Of a stretch of 64,000 nucleotides of DNA, positions 34,191 through 45,799 are shown piece by piece. Below the pieces are notes generated by a model. The model searched no databases. It had not been told where the DNA came from and saw nothing but the letters and a program-made list of their open reading frames with translations. Origin of the DNA: Macrotis lagotis (Eukaryota; Chordata; Mammalia; Peramelemorphia; Peramelidae); the NCBI RefSeq assembly GCF_037893015.1, contig NC_133666.1, forward strand, positions 624,353,852 through 624,417,851, read 5' to 3'. The position numbers and the translations under genes are program-made. Position 1 is the stretch's first letter, and each line of letters starts with the position of its first letter.

Positions 34191-34701
34191 CATAAAATAT
34201 AATATGAATCATCCAGTACTTGCTGAATGAATCATGGATCAGTTTAATAGGTGTTTATTGGATACCTACTACAGAACTGGAGTGTGTTTATTCGTATGTG
34301 TGTGAATAGGAGGTGAAAACATCCCTCCAGATGTTCTTAACATGTGGAAGAAACAATAATAGGGAACATATAGTTACTCGATAGCTGATGTATGAGACAC
34401 TGAGTGCTAGATTTCAGAGGGGAGAATTCAATGTTTTAGAGTAGACCAGTCGGAAGAATTGAAATTCCAAGATCGAGCTCTAGAAAGAAGGGGCTGTTGA
34501 GTCACAAAAACCTTAGTTCAAGATTCAGCATTTTCTAACCTACACGTTCTGCATTTTAAAAGCAAATTTTCAGAGGCTGTAAGGGTTTTTCATTTTCTCC
34601 TTTCTATTCTCCACTACTTGGTAACAAATGCTTTCTAAATAAATGGTTATATGGTAAATCTGACCACATCAGAGAAGTGAAAAAGCATTGATGTATCTTT
34701 T
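34191..34701. other. No gene seen
   Basis: Unassigned; an old SINE-like TTTATTGGATACCTACTA block at 34253-34275. Confidence 0.4.
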
Positions 34702-34715
34702 CAAAATTATTTTGA

Positions 34716-34870
34716 GGGGCAGCTAGGTGGCATAGTGGATAAAGCACCGGCCTTGGAGTCAGGAGTACCTGGGTTCAAATCTGATCTCAGACACTTAATA
34801 ATTACCTAGCTGTATGGCCTTGGGCAAGCCACTTAACCCCATTTGCCTTGCAAAAACCTAAAAAAACAAA
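34716..34870 (+). mobile_element. WSINE1-like SINE
   Basis: A near-consensus copy: GGGGCAGCTAGGTGGCATAG head, CTGGGTTCAAATCTG B box, CCTTGCAAAAACCTAAAAAA tail. TSD CAAAATTATT(T/G)TGA at 34702-34715 and 34871-34884. Confidence 0.95.
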
Positions 34871-34893
34871 CAAAATTATTGTGAAAGTTAAAA

Positions 34894-35103
34894 GTGACAG
34901 CCGTCTGGGTATCTAAGGTCAGAGCTAAGAAAACAATGCTTATGATTCTGTCAAGAAGTTCCAAGTTCCATGCCAGCATTGGTGGTCACATGGCTACCAA
35001 TATCATGGCTCAACTTATGAATGACAGCAACATGAAAGGGATATTTGGCTCTGTCCACCTTATTTTTACAAAGGGAGAAGGACTTGCAATTTCATCAGTA
35101 TAG
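34894..35103 (+). other. Unrecognised 69-codon frame
   Basis: The ATG frame includes KTMLMILSRSSKFHASIGG and MATNIMAQLMNDSNMKGIFG. It looks less random than most short frames nearby, but I cannot place it in a family. It could be a piece of a retrocopy or of a transposon protein. Confidence 0.2.
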
Positions 35104-35319
35104 GAAACTTGGTGAACTTTACTTACCAATGTATATGGGAACCTTCTCTGCAACTGATATTATTTACTTTGTTTTGTTTTGTATGATCTTTGTATTTTAT
35201 TCGAAGTTAATTCCAGAACTTCAGATATGTGTGAATTAAAATAATATTTTTAAATCAATTACAAGTGATTTTTGAAATATATGTTATTTTGAATAACTTA
35301 TAATTTGGCAGTTCTTTGA

Positions 35320-35617
35320 TTTTTTTCTTTATTTTTTCCAATTACCTGCAAAAATTGTTTTTAGCAGTCATTTTTATAAGACTCTGAGTTCCACAATTTT
35401 TACCTTTCCTCCCTTTCCCCTTGACAGCAAGTAATCTGTTATAGGTTATATATGTACAACTATGTTAAGTATATTTCCATATTAGCCATGTTGTGAAAGA
35501 AGAATCAAAAAACAAAAGAGGAAAAATCCCATGATAGTGAAGAAATTCATAAAACAAATTTTAAAAAATTGAAAATAGTATACTTTGATCTGCATTCAGA
35601 CTCCATAGTTGTTTCTG
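35320..35617 (-). mobile_element. Old L1 3'UTR fragment
   Basis: Antisense: TTTTTCCAATTACCTGCAAAAA, CTCCCTTTCCCCTTGACAGC, ATATTTCCATATTAGCCATG and GAAAGAAGAATCAAAAAAC. Same subfamily as 24815-25234, and abutted by a younger L1. Confidence 0.8.
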
Positions 35618-36640
35618 TTTTTTATTTTTTAAAGATTTTATTTGGGTTTTACAATTTTTCTCCCAATCTTACTTCCCTCCCCCTACCCCCACCCCCCACA
35701 GAAGGCAATTTGTCAGTCTTTACTTTGTTTCCATGTTGTACATTGATCCAAATTGAGTGTGATGAGAGAGAAATCACATCCTTAAGGAAGAAACTAAAAG
35801 TATAAGAGATAACAAGATCAGACAATAAGATATCTGTTTTTTCCCTAAATTAAAGGGAATAGTCTTTGAAATTTGTTCAAACTCCACAGCTCTTTATCTG
35901 GATACAGATGGTACTCTCCTTTGCAGACAGCCCAAAATTGTTCCCAATTGTTGCACTGATGGAATGAGCAAGTCCTTCAAGGTTGATCATCACTCCCATG
36001 TTGCTGATAGGGTGTACAGTGTTTTTCTGGTTCTGCTCATCTCACTCAGCATCAGTTCATGCAAATCCCTCCAGGTTTCCCTGAAATCCCATCCCTCCTG
36101 TTTTCTAATAGAACAATAGTGTTCCATAACATACATATACCACAGTTTGCTAAGCCATTCCCCAATTGAAGGACATTTACTTGATTTCCAGTTCTTTGAC
36201 ACCACAAACAGGGCCGTTATGAATATTTTTGTACAAGTGATGTTTTACCCTTTTCCATCAAGGTATAGACCCAGTAGTGGTATTGCTGGATCTAAGGGTA
36301 TGCACATTTTTGTTGCCCTTTGGGTGTAGTTCCAAATTTCTCTCCAGAGAGGTTGGATGAGTTCACAGCTCCACCAACAGTATAATAGTGTCCCAGATTT
36401 CCCACAACTCTTCCAACAATGATCATTATCCTTTCTAGTCATACTGGCCAGTCTGAGAGGTGTGGTGGTACCTCAGAGAAGCTTTGATTTGAATTTCTCT
36501 AATAATTAATGATTTAGAGCAATTTTTCATATGGCTATGGATTGCTTTGCTCTCCTTATCTGTAAATTGCCTTTGCATATCCTTTGACCACTTGTCAATT
36601 GGGCAATGGCTTTTTTTTAAAAAAAAAATATGACTCAAAG
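35618..36640 (-). mobile_element. Younger L1, 3'UTR and ORF2 C-terminus
   Basis: Antisense, 5'-truncated, about 1.0 kb. 3'UTR (CTTCCCTCCCCCTACCCCCACC, GATGAGAGAGAAATCACATCC), ORF2 end (SSKCPSIGEWLSKLWYMYVM at 35990-36205), the Cys/His segment (DNDHCWKSCGKSGTLLYCWW) and the KEDMQRQFT region to 36638. Frameshifted. Confidence 0.92.
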
Positions 36641-36649
36641 AACTGACAC

Positions 36650-36785
36650 TTAAGAGAATTATCTAGGGCACTGAGGTTAAGTGACATTGTTGGGCCAATA
36701 AAGCCACTAGGGGTCAGAGGTAAGACATGAACCCAAGTCTCTGACTTCCAAAGTTAGCTCTCTATCCATACACCACACTACTCTT
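36650..36785 (-). mobile_element. MIR fragment
   Basis: Antisense MIR order: CACTGAGGTTAAGTGAC, GGGGTCAGAGGTAAGAC, GAACCCAAGTCTCTGACTTCC. Confidence 0.75.
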
Positions 36786-37229
36786 TCCTTTTCATCTTGT
36801 TTAGAGAAAAAGTTCCTTTTTTATGTATATTTTGACACCCCAAAGTACTCAATTTTCAGGGTTCTTTAGGCAATGATTGACTAAGAGAAGAACAGACTTA
36901 GGGCTGAAATTTTTGTGTTGAACTGCAGTCCTTAATACAACCACTACCCTTTCTTGGTCCTCTCTTCCTTAGAGGTATGGAAACCACTGCTTGGCATAGA
37001 TGACCATTATCTATCCAATTATGGGCCTTTGAGAGTTTGGACTAAGGGCCTTATGGCCCAGGAATACAAGGGTGACAAATTCAAAAGTATTGAACCAAAA
37101 AAGGTACTGCAATTGTATATTTATATACTTATATCTACACACATATAATGTATGCACATAATATACATATCTAGAGCAGACATCCCTTTATTTGAAAAGG
37201 GCACATATTATTTATGTAGCAACTTTAGG
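36786..37229. other. No gene seen
   Basis: Unassigned AT-rich sequence; dinucleotide-like TATA patch at 37115-37175. Confidence 0.45.
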
Positions 37230-37239
37230 GGATTTCTTT

Positions 37240-37390
37240 TTTTTTTAGGTTTTTGCAAGGCAAATGGGGTTAAGTGGCTTGCCCAATGCCACACAGCTAG
37301 GTAATTATTAAGTGTCTGAGACTGGATTTGAACCCAGGTACTCCTGACTTCAGGGCTGGTACTTTATCCACTATGCCACCTAGCCGCTGC
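37240..37390 (-). mobile_element. WSINE1-like SINE
   Basis: Antisense SINE. Flanking repeats AG(G/T)GGATTTCTTT at 37227-37239 and 37391-37403 (approximate ends) are the TSD. Confidence 0.92.
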
Positions 37391-37729
37391 AGTGGATTTC
37401 TTTATAAAAAGAAATTCTGAAAGAATAAATTCAGCCAAAAATTATAGAATTTTTATTTAGTATTTCATATATTGTACTTATGAGATGAATTCTTACTAAG
37501 TTGGAGTAGGTATCCATTGTGCTTCATGAAGAGCCACTGAACAAACTAGCTTGTTAATGAAAAGGAATATTGTACCATAAAAAATGCTGAATGTGAGAAA
37601 TTCAGAGAAATATGGTAAAACTTGTATTAATATGCTGCACTGAATTAAACAGAACCAGATTACAAATAACAATGTAATGGAAATTAAGATAAAACTCTAA
37701 GCAGAGGCGCTTATTATGGATGCCTTTTT

Positions 37730-38471
37730 ATTTTTTATTTTTTTATTAAAGATATTATTTGAGTTTTACAATTTTTCCCTCAATCTCACTTCCCTCCCAC
37801 CCACCCCACCCCCACAGAAAGCAATCTGTCAGTCTTTACTTTGTTTCCATGTTGCACATTGATCCAAATTGAGTGCGATGAGAGAGAAATCATATCCTTA
37901 AGGAAGAGACAAGAAGTCTAAGGGGTAACAAGATCAGATAATAAGATATCTGGTTTTTTTTTCCTAAAATTAAAGGGAATAGTCCTTGAACTTTGTTCAA
38001 ACTCCACGGCTCTTTATCTGGATACAGATAGCACTCTCCATTGCAGACAGCCCCAAATTGTCCCCGATTGTTGAACTGACAGAATGAGTGAGTCCTTCAA
38101 GGTTGAACATCACCTCCATGTTGCTGTTAGGGTGTACAGTGTTTTTCTGGTTCTGTTCATCACACTCAGCATCAGTTCATGCAAATCCCTCCAGGCTTCC
38201 CTGAAATCCCATCCCTCCTGGTTTCTAATAGAACAATAGTGTTCCATGACATACATATACCACAGTTTGCTAAGCCATTCCCCAATTGAAGGACATTTAC
38301 TTGATTTCCAATTCTTTGACACCACAAACAGGGTTGCTATAAATATTTTTGTACAAGTGATGTTTTTACCCTTTTTCATGATCTCTTCAGGGTATAGACC
38401 CAGTAGTGGTATTTCTGGGTCAAAGGGTATGCACATTTTTGTTGCCTTTTGGGTGTAGTTCCAAATAGCTC
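37730..38471 (-). mobile_element. 5'-truncated younger L1
   Basis: Antisense 3'UTR plus ORF2 C-terminus (WKSSKCPSIGEWLSKLWYMY, LHELMLSVMNRTRKTLYTLT in 38110-38523), truncated at CCAAATAGCTC. Flanked by TATGGATGCCTTTT at 37715 and 38472. Confidence 0.93.
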
Positions 38472-38485
38472 TATGGATGCCTTTT

Positions 38486-38650
38486 CTTTTCTTTTTTTTT
38501 TTTTTAGGTTTTTTGCAAGGCAAATGGGGTTAAGTGGCTTGCCCAAGACCACACAGCTAGGTAATTATTAAGTGTCTGAGACCGGATTTGAACCCAGATA
38601 CTCTTGACTCCAGGGCCGGTGCTTTATCCATTGCACCACCTAGCCTCCCC
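38486..38650 (-). mobile_element. WSINE1-like SINE at the L1 boundary
   Basis: Antisense SINE inserted exactly at the right TSD of the neighbouring L1. Flanks TATGGATGCCTTTT at 38472-38485 and 38651-38664. Confidence 0.93.
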
Positions 38651-38669
38651 TATGGATGCCTTTTTAAGG

Positions 38670-39837
38670 AGTTCAGCCACAAATGGGAAAAACAGAGGGA
38701 CAGTATCCTGTGAGGATGACTGCATCACGTAAGGGTTTTTTTGAGAACTGGGTTGGGGGGGGAGAGATGATCATGTTTTTAGATAATAGGGTCACTATCA
38801 GTAGACAGGGAGAAACAAGATTAGGGAGAGATTAAGGATGATAGAGGGACCAATCTGCTGGAGAAAACAGGATAGAATAGGATTATTTATGTGGAGAGGT
38901 ATGCCTTGGCAAGGAGAAGAGACACCTCTTCCTCTGAAACAGGTAAAGAAGATAGTGGCAAAAGACATCTGAGTGGTGCAAAATGAAGAGGAAGAGAGAA
39001 GAAGGAGATCTCATCTAATGACCTCAATTTCATCAGTGACATATGAGGAAAAGTTCTTGTCTGGGGAAGTAAGGGAGGAAGTCATGGGAGGTTTGAGGAC
39101 GTTTGAAGAGTTTGGAAAAGACACTATGGTGAATGGGATAGTGAATCAATTAGGGAGCTGTAAAAGGATTCCTGGGTGCAGTGAGGGTCCAGGTAAGTGG
39201 ACCCTGGCATTGGTTTCATGAATTTTGCTACCTTTGTTCCCCAGTACTAGTAGGAGTGAAGGCAACAGATGGTATAAGTATCCCAAGGCTGAAGTTTGAA
39301 AGGTCAAGACTGACCATAGCAAAAATGAGCAAAGGATCAAAGAGGACAGCATAAAACTGACCTCGTTCACCAAGAGATGAAGATGAGAAATGAAGGAGAG
39401 TATAGCAACTGTAGGTGTGATAATCTAAGAAAGAACTAAGGTGTTGAGGGACTGAACGTCACAATGAGATGAAGTACAAAGGAGAGAGAAATTGAATGTA
39501 ACAGATTATGATCAAATAAGGGAATTTCAGAATTCATAAACATGGAGGTGGAGCACTTGAGGGTGATGGCAAGATCTCTGTATGCTGCTCAGCTAGTGTA
39601 AGGAATAGATCTTTAGAAATGTAAATTTAGGAAATGGAAGGTTAGGGTGTTTGTATGTTGTATGTGTGTAAGTTGAAGTTTTCTATTATGATGGAGGCTG
39701 GAATTGAGGAGGAGGCAAAGAAGCACAGAACTCACTGAGGAAAGGAGAATCCGTAAGTTAGTAAATAACAACTATCAGGATCTTGGCAAATATAGATTGA
39801 ATGGACTTCAAAGGAGAAGAGTTTATAGAGTGACTTC
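38670..39837. repeat. Diverged purine-rich old repeat
   Basis: Sequence such as GTAAGGGAGGAAGTCATGGG, GGGAGCTGTAAAAGGATTCC and GCAGTGAGGGTCCAGG resembles an ancient mammalian interspersed repeat also hinted at near 30840-30920, 45570-45760, 46390-46600 and 50480-50740. I cannot name it. No ORF with a domain. Confidence 0.35.
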
Positions 39838-39851
39838 AGAGAGAGAGAGCA

Positions 39852-39904
<53 letters not shown>
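39838..39904. repeat. (GA)n microsatellite
   Basis: GA run with GCAAGC interruption near its start, about 25 pure units after it. Confidence 0.96.
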
Positions 39905-39909
<5 letters not shown>

Positions 39910-40639
39910 AGAGAGCATAGACATGGCAAAGGAGAGTAAGTTGTATTGCAACTCACCTACCTCAACCAGAACTTAAGGGTGGGAATGATGTACAAATATA
40001 ATGAAAATGCAACCAGTATTGGAAAGGGTAGATAAGGAAGCAGTGTCATCAGGAAGGGCACATTTCAATGAGTGCAAGAAGACAGAAAAAGTGGATAAAT
40101 ACAAGGTTTAAAATGAAAGTGGATTTGTTACCTATGAGCAGAGGGGAAAGGATGAGCAACATTAGAATGGGATGTTTCAGGGAGGGTGGGGGAGAGAAGA
40201 GGGTGAAGGAATTGGGTATAAGAAAGGGGAGGTAGAGAATGAAGTTTGATGAATGATAATTGGAATACAGAATTGGGGAGGATATGAGGGGGTGGGGATT
40301 TATTAAACAGGTTACATCCTTAGGGATTGGGCTTTAGGGTGATAGGAAGAGGGAAGAGGTATCTGTAAGAGAGCAGGCTGAGGGAGGCAACTGGTGGAAA
40401 GACCATGGAATGAAAGTCTCTTCTACTAAACATACAGAGCTGAAAACTAGGGATCTTGTTTACAACAAATGTGAATGAAGGGCAAGGGAAATTTTAAAGT
40501 GACCTACATATCTGGGGGATATTGATATTTGTGCCAGTGACAAGTATCAAGGACTGGTATGCCTTCACTCCTCATCAAAGCTAATTTTCGTTATTATTCA
40601 CAGGACTGTATTTTTCTTAATGCACTTTCACAGGATACT
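39905..40639. other. No gene seen
   Basis: Purine-rich unassigned sequence, possibly a continuation of the old repeat on the left. Confidence 0.4.
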
Positions 40640-40770
40640 AGGTATTATAATTACACATACATGACTTACCTCCTCTACTTGACTAAGTTTTGTATTTTTT
40701 CTTTCCATCTTCTTATATTATTATACACATAGTAGGTGCTCAACAGATGAATTTATATGCATGTTAACTC
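40640..40770 (+). mobile_element. L2 3' fragment
   Basis: Ends ATACACATAGTAGGTGCTCAACAGATG, an L2 3' signature. Confidence 0.65.
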
Positions 40771-40849
40771 CCTTTCATCATTACTATTGCAATAGTCTCT
40801 TAGCCAGCACATTCTAGGCACTTAATATCTGGAGAATCTCAGTATAGTG

Positions 40850-40985
40850 AGTGCTTTAAGGTTAATAATATCTTCCTGAGAGGTAGATAGTACAAGTATT
40901 ATTCTCATTTTATAGATGAGGAAAGTTGAGACTCAGAGATCTTTCAGAGGCAGTGAGAACTAGAATTCAAATCTCAATTCCCCAG
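40850..40985 (-). mobile_element. MIR fragment
   Basis: Antisense order: CTCATTTTATAGATGAGG, AGTTGAGACTCAGAG, CAGTGAGAACTAGAATTCAAATC. Confidence 0.78.
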
Positions 40986-42183
40986 AACTCTCTGCATGGA
41001 GAAACCAGTGAGAGCTAGGAGGTGAGGGAGAAATGACATCTGGGTCCCTAGGAGTGCGTTCTAGTTGAAGACTAAGCATAGAAACTGTCACAGGACATCC
41101 TTTTAATGGAACAGAGTGGGACAACTGGTGGAGCCAGAAGAAACTAGAGAGCATAATTTCTTGGGCATTTCACTCTGAAGATCTCCCATCTCCTCTTGAG
41201 TGAGTGTCTTTGAAGCCTTTTATTCAACAGTTAATAAATCCATTGTGACCTTAAGAACTGGAATAGGGAGCTATCTCCTGCCTGATCCTCAAGTAACTAG
41301 AGCCTCTCCCTCCAGAGGTTAGGTAGGTGTTAGACTCAATGTGCCTTGCTCTACCAAAGGCAATGCTCGTGAAAAATAAAAATTCCTCCATAAGAATCAT
41401 GAAAAATAAAAAGGAGCAAAAGTCACCTGACATGTTGTACCAAATCAATAAATGCTCCTGGGACCTGGTGGGGTGGATGTTGGGGCAGTCTCCCATCTTC
41501 CTGTCCTGTGGAATTTGAGTCTTATCACCCAATATTGCACACAGGACAGTAATATATTCCAAGGAAAAGCTGCTTCATAGATGCCCTAACTCCAGCTTGT
41601 CCACCTTTTCTGACTCTTGCCTTGATTTGAGTCAAAATATTTGCTTGATAATGCAAGGTGTTTTGAACCATCATTCCCCATATTTAATAAATATCAGCAC
41701 TACTAAATCATGAGTTCCATGAGGACAGACCAGTGTTCTGCATAGAGCTAGAGCTTAACAAATGTTTTCTAAATTGAAACCTTGTATGTTCCCTTAATAT
41801 TGGCTCCGCCTCTTATATTCATGATACTAGCCATGCCCCTCCATAACATAACCATAACAGTCATGTAGGAGTTGTGGAGACAAAGGTCAAGTTACTGTTA
41901 CCCAATTCATACCATTGTCTGGTGATGAATGAAATCTAACTTGGACACTCAGTCAAACTGTCATTTTCCTTGAGTCTAACTCCCGATTTTTCTGAAATCA
42001 AGTAAAAATAGGAAGCAAAAGCAGGCTTTTCCATGTCAACCCCTTTTTTTAATAACATCAAAAAACAATAAAGATAATATTTATTAGAGTAGGGGAGGAA
42101 GAGAAGTTTTATTATGACCTTGAAGGAGAAGGAAGAGGTCCTTAATGCAAGAGATTTTGGGGGGACAGTGGCTCAGTCCCTGA
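40986..42183. other. No gene seen
   Basis: Unassigned except a short L2/MIR-like stretch at 41680-41790 (AGTTCCATGAGGACAGACC, CTTAACAAATGTTTTC). A 103-codon minus frame at 41251-41562 has no domain. Confidence 0.45.
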
Positions 42184-42198
42184 GAGACAGAATTTCTT

Positions 42199-43180
42199 TT
42201 CTTAATTTTTTTGTACTTAAAGATTTTATTTATTTTGAGTTTTATAATTTCCCCCCTAATCTTACTTCCCTCCCCCCACCCCCCACAGAAGGCAATTTGC
42301 CAGTATTTACATTGTTTCCATGGTATACATTGATCCAAATTGAATGTGATGAGAGAGAAATCATATCTTTAAGGAAGAAACATAAAGTATGAGAGATAGC
42401 AAGATCACACAGTAAGATATCAGGTTTTTTCTAAATTAAAGTTAATAGTCCTTGGTCTTTGTTCCAACTCCACAGTTCTTTCTCTGAATACAGATGGTAT
42501 TCTCCATTGCAGACAGCCCCAAATTGTCCCTGGTTGTTGCATTGAAGGAATAAGCAAGTCCATCAAGGTTGATCATCACCCCCATGTTGCTGTTAGGGTG
42601 TACAGTGTCTTTCTGATTCTACTCATCTCACTCAGCATTACTTCATGCAAATCCCTCCAGGCTTCCCTGAATTCCCATCCCTCCTGGTTCCTAATAGAAC
42701 AATTAGTGTTCCATAACATACATATACCATAGTTTGTTAAGCCATTTCCCCAATTGAAGGACATTTACTTGATTTCCAATTCTTTGCTACCACAAACAGA
42801 GCTGCTATGAATCTTTTTGTACAAGTGATGTTTTTACCCTTTTCCATCAAGGTATAGACCCAGTAGTGGTATTGCTGGGTCAAAGGGTATGCACATTTTT
42901 GTTGCCCTTTGGGCATAGTTCCAATTACACTCCAGAAAGGTTGGATGAGTTCGCAGCTCCACATTCAATGTATTAGTGTCCCAGATTTCCCACAACCCTT
43001 TCAACAATGATCATTATCCTTTCTGGTCATATTGGCCAGTCTGAGAGGTATGAGGTGACACCTCAGAGAAGCTTTAATTTTCATTTCTCTAATAAGTAGT
43101 GATTTAGAGCAATTTTTCATATGACTATGAATTGCTTTGATCTCATCTGTAAATTGCCTTTGCCTATCCTTTGACCATTT
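42199..43180 (-). mobile_element. 5'-truncated younger L1 with TSD
   Basis: Antisense 3'UTR (CCTCCCCCCACCCCCCACAG) and ORF2 C-terminus (FIAALFVVAKNWKSSKCPSI at 42737-42964, then LHEVMLSEMSRIRKTLYTLT) up to QRQFTDEIKAIHSHMK near 43150. TSD GAGACAGAA(T/C)TTCTT at 42184-42198 and 43181-43195, empty site TTCTT/AAGT. Confidence 0.93.
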
Positions 43181-43309
43181 GAGACAGAACTTCTTAAGTA
43201 GTTTTCCTCCTACAGTCACAGTCATCTTATATGCAAAACTACAGGTATAATGCAGACTTTCCAGATATAAGAAGTTACTTTCTAGTGTTAATTTTCTCAT
43301 GTTATCTGA

Positions 43310-43510
43310 CTTGAACTACCTAAAGGTTTTTACCACATTCATAACAACTCTTTGATTTCTCTCCAGGATGAGCACTCAGTACTCAGGATGAAACAACAGT
43401 CTTTTCACCTTTGAATTATGACTGAAACTATTTCACATTCATTACACTAATAGGGTTTCTCTCTGGTATGAATTCTCTCATGTTTAACTCAGTTTAAGGA
43501 AAAATTTCCT
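43310..43510 (-). pseudogene. C2H2 zinc-finger relic (KZNF-D)
   Basis: Minus strand: a TTAAACATGAGAGAATTCATAC segment (KHERIHT), then EKPY, a stop, CNECE, and further on SCYECGK followed by a stop (GGTAAAAACCTTTAG). Two to three linker/finger units survive. Immediately beside the 42.2-43.2 kb L1. No other exon recognised. Confidence 0.72.
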
Positions 43511-44215
43511 AAAAAGGCACATGTACCCTTCAGTGGCATTTTCAAGGCTCCATCTACTCCCCAAACAAGGGGTCTAATATGATTCCAAAGAAAGAGGCTG
43601 ACAAGCTCCAGATGGATCATATAAGTAGTTAAATAATTAAAATGGAATACTCACATTGGAGCAGCCTAGGATGGCAGCTATACAACGTATTTAATTTCCC
43701 ACAAAGACTTCTCAAATCCTTCTGATAATTATATTCAGGCAAAGGGAGGAGGAGTTATAGAATATGATAATGAGTATTGCCTGGTATTTTGGGGTTCACT
43801 CTGCTCATCATTGAGCTCAGGTCCCAGATATCTGGTTGTTCTATCAATGATATTTAGCTAGAGTCCTGAGCATGCAAGGTGTTGTACTGGTCGTATACTG
43901 ATCATATCTGAGTCATGTCCTGATCAATGTGCTTTCTTTTGGCTTACATTAATTTTGGTTTACATTATTCATAACTTCATTGATAAGGAATTATTATTGC
44001 TGTTGCTGTTTTGGTATGGCTTTCACTGATAGAAACTTTTGCTAAGAAACCCACATTATTCATGAGTTTTACTTCTAGAGGCTTTTGCTATAAAACCCAT
44101 TTGGTTTTCATCAATGGGGAAATAGGGATCCCACAGGTCCCTTCCAATATCAATGTAATTCCAAACATCTAGAAAAAAGTAAGCAAAAACACAGAGGTGG
44201 GAAAGTATATGGATG
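43511..44215. other. No gene seen
   Basis: Unassigned sequence with a short repeated phrase: GAAACTTTTGCTAAGAAACCCA (44033) and GGCTTTTGCTATAAAACCCA (44081) are alike. Confidence 0.4.
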
Positions 44216-45483
44216 AGGAATGCTGAGTATAACTTTTTCCATTTGGTTAATTCTGCTTTTTAGATTGTTCTTCTCTTCACTGGATTTTTGTCTTTTTTTC
44301 CATTTGGTCTGTTCTGGTTTTTCAAGGTGTTATTTTCTTCAATTTTTTTGTTCTTCCTTTACCAAGATGTTGACTCTTTTTTCATGTATTTCTTGTATCA
44401 CTCTCATTTCTTTTCCCATTTTTACTCCACCTATCTTATTTGATTTTTAAAATTCATTATGACAGGGTGGCTAGGTGGAGCAGTGGGGGAGGGGTGGCTA
44501 GGTGACACAGTGGATAGAGCACTAGCTCTGGAGTCAGGAGTACCCGAGTTCAAATTCAGCCTCAGACACTTAGTAGTTACCTAGCTGTGTGGCCTTGGGC
44601 AAGCCACTTAACCCCATTTGCCTTGCAAAAACCTAAAAAAATTCATTATGATGTTTTCCATGGACTGCAACCAACACATTCACATTTTTCTTTGAGGCTT
44701 TGGATGTAGCAGTTTTGACTTTGTTATCTTCTGAGTTTGTGTTTCAATCTTCCCTATCATAGTAACTTTCTGTGGTCAAGGTCTTTATTTGTTGTTTGTT
44801 CATTTTTCTAGTCTATTTCTTGACTTTTAGCTTTGTATTAAAGTTAGGCTCTGCTCCAAGAGTTGAGGGGATACCATGCCAAGCTTAATTTTTTTCATGT
44901 AGCTATTTTCAGAATTCTGGATGAGTATAAGTTTTCAGTTCTTCCAAGGTGGTATTGAGATTACTACTCTCCAGACGTGTGCTCTGGTCTGTGAGCAACC
45001 ACAAGTATTCTTTTCTGCCCTGGGACCTCACTTTCTTGCAGATACAAGCTCTGGTGTGCTAGTGCTCCTCCTTGCCTTAGGACTGACCTAGATCTGGTTA
45101 TGGACACTGCAACAGAATCCTGTGCTCAGTTCCAGCAGAAAGGGTCTCTGAAATCTCCTGATCAGTTGTTCAACCCTCTTACCATTCATGGCCCTAAGAA
45201 CTTCAGAAGCAACTATTGTCATTACTGATTTATTCATACCTGGGGCCTCTTTCTGATTTACTGAGGTGCCATCTGAACTGACATTCACTCTTGCCCAGGT
45301 GTGATAGACCTTTTTGCCAACCTTTAAGTTGTTTTAGGCAAGACAAATTTTCGCCCTTTCTTTTTGTGGGTTTCTGTTGCTCCAGAATTTGTTTTGAGAT
45401 CCTATTTAAAATTGTTTGGAGGGGAATTTAGGAGAGTTAAAGTTAGACCCTGCTATTTCTCTGCCATCTTGGGCTCCACCTCC
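44216..45483 (-). mobile_element. L1 5' end: ORF1 N-terminal part and 5'UTR
   Basis: Minus-strand element. Decayed ORF1 N-terminus with its ATG at about 44801-44803 (MNKQQIKTL-like). Coiled-coil remnants 44216-44450 continue across an inserted SINE. The 5'UTR is 44804-45483, about 680 nt. The 5' terminus in sense reads GGTGGAGCCCAAGATGGCAG, matching the 20.06 kb copy. ORF1 C-terminus, ORF2 and 3'UTR are absent. Confidence 0.82.
44463..44637 (+). mobile_element. WSINE1-like SINE with duplicated head
   Basis: TSD AAAATTCATTATGA at 44449-44462 and 44638-44651. The first about 28 bp (GGGTGGCTAGGTGGAGCAGTG) repeat the tRNA-like 5' end before a second, complete head (GGGTGGCTAGGTGACACAGTG). Inserted into L1 ORF1. 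Confidence 0.93.
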
Positions 45484-45569
45484 TATGGGGAATGTTGAGT
45501 AATCATTAGAATGGATATGTAGAAGGAAATGTGAGATAAATGCGGGGGAGGGGGAGAAAGTATCGCCAA

Positions 45570-45765
45570 TTTCTTGAGGATTCTGAATACCAGGTTGAAT
45601 TTGGACTTTACTCTGAAGGTAATAGAAAGTACTAAAGTGAACTGAGCAAATGAGTAAACAGATTTATATATAGGGAATATTTATATAAAGCAAATACCTG
45701 GTAGGAAGGGCAGATAAGAAAAGAGAGAAAGTGAAGGTAGGATGACCTATTAATAAGCACGTTGT
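45570..45765 (+). repeat. Diverged old repeat
   Basis: GGTTGAATTTGGACTTTACTC and GGTAATAGAAAGTACTAAAG recall an ancient mammalian repeat shared with 50570-50700. Confidence 0.35.
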
Positions 45766-45799
45766 TATTATTTGCCCTTCATTTTTTGTCTTATTTTTG

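Noticed and set aside
34716..34800. tRNA gene
   Set aside because: The A- and B-box-like motifs belong to the SINE head; no complete cloverleaf with acceptor stem was evident, and the same sequence recurs many times with TSDs.
39704..39976. 90-codon frame with Arg-Glu repeat
   Set aside because: Again produced by (GA)n; no domain outside the tract.
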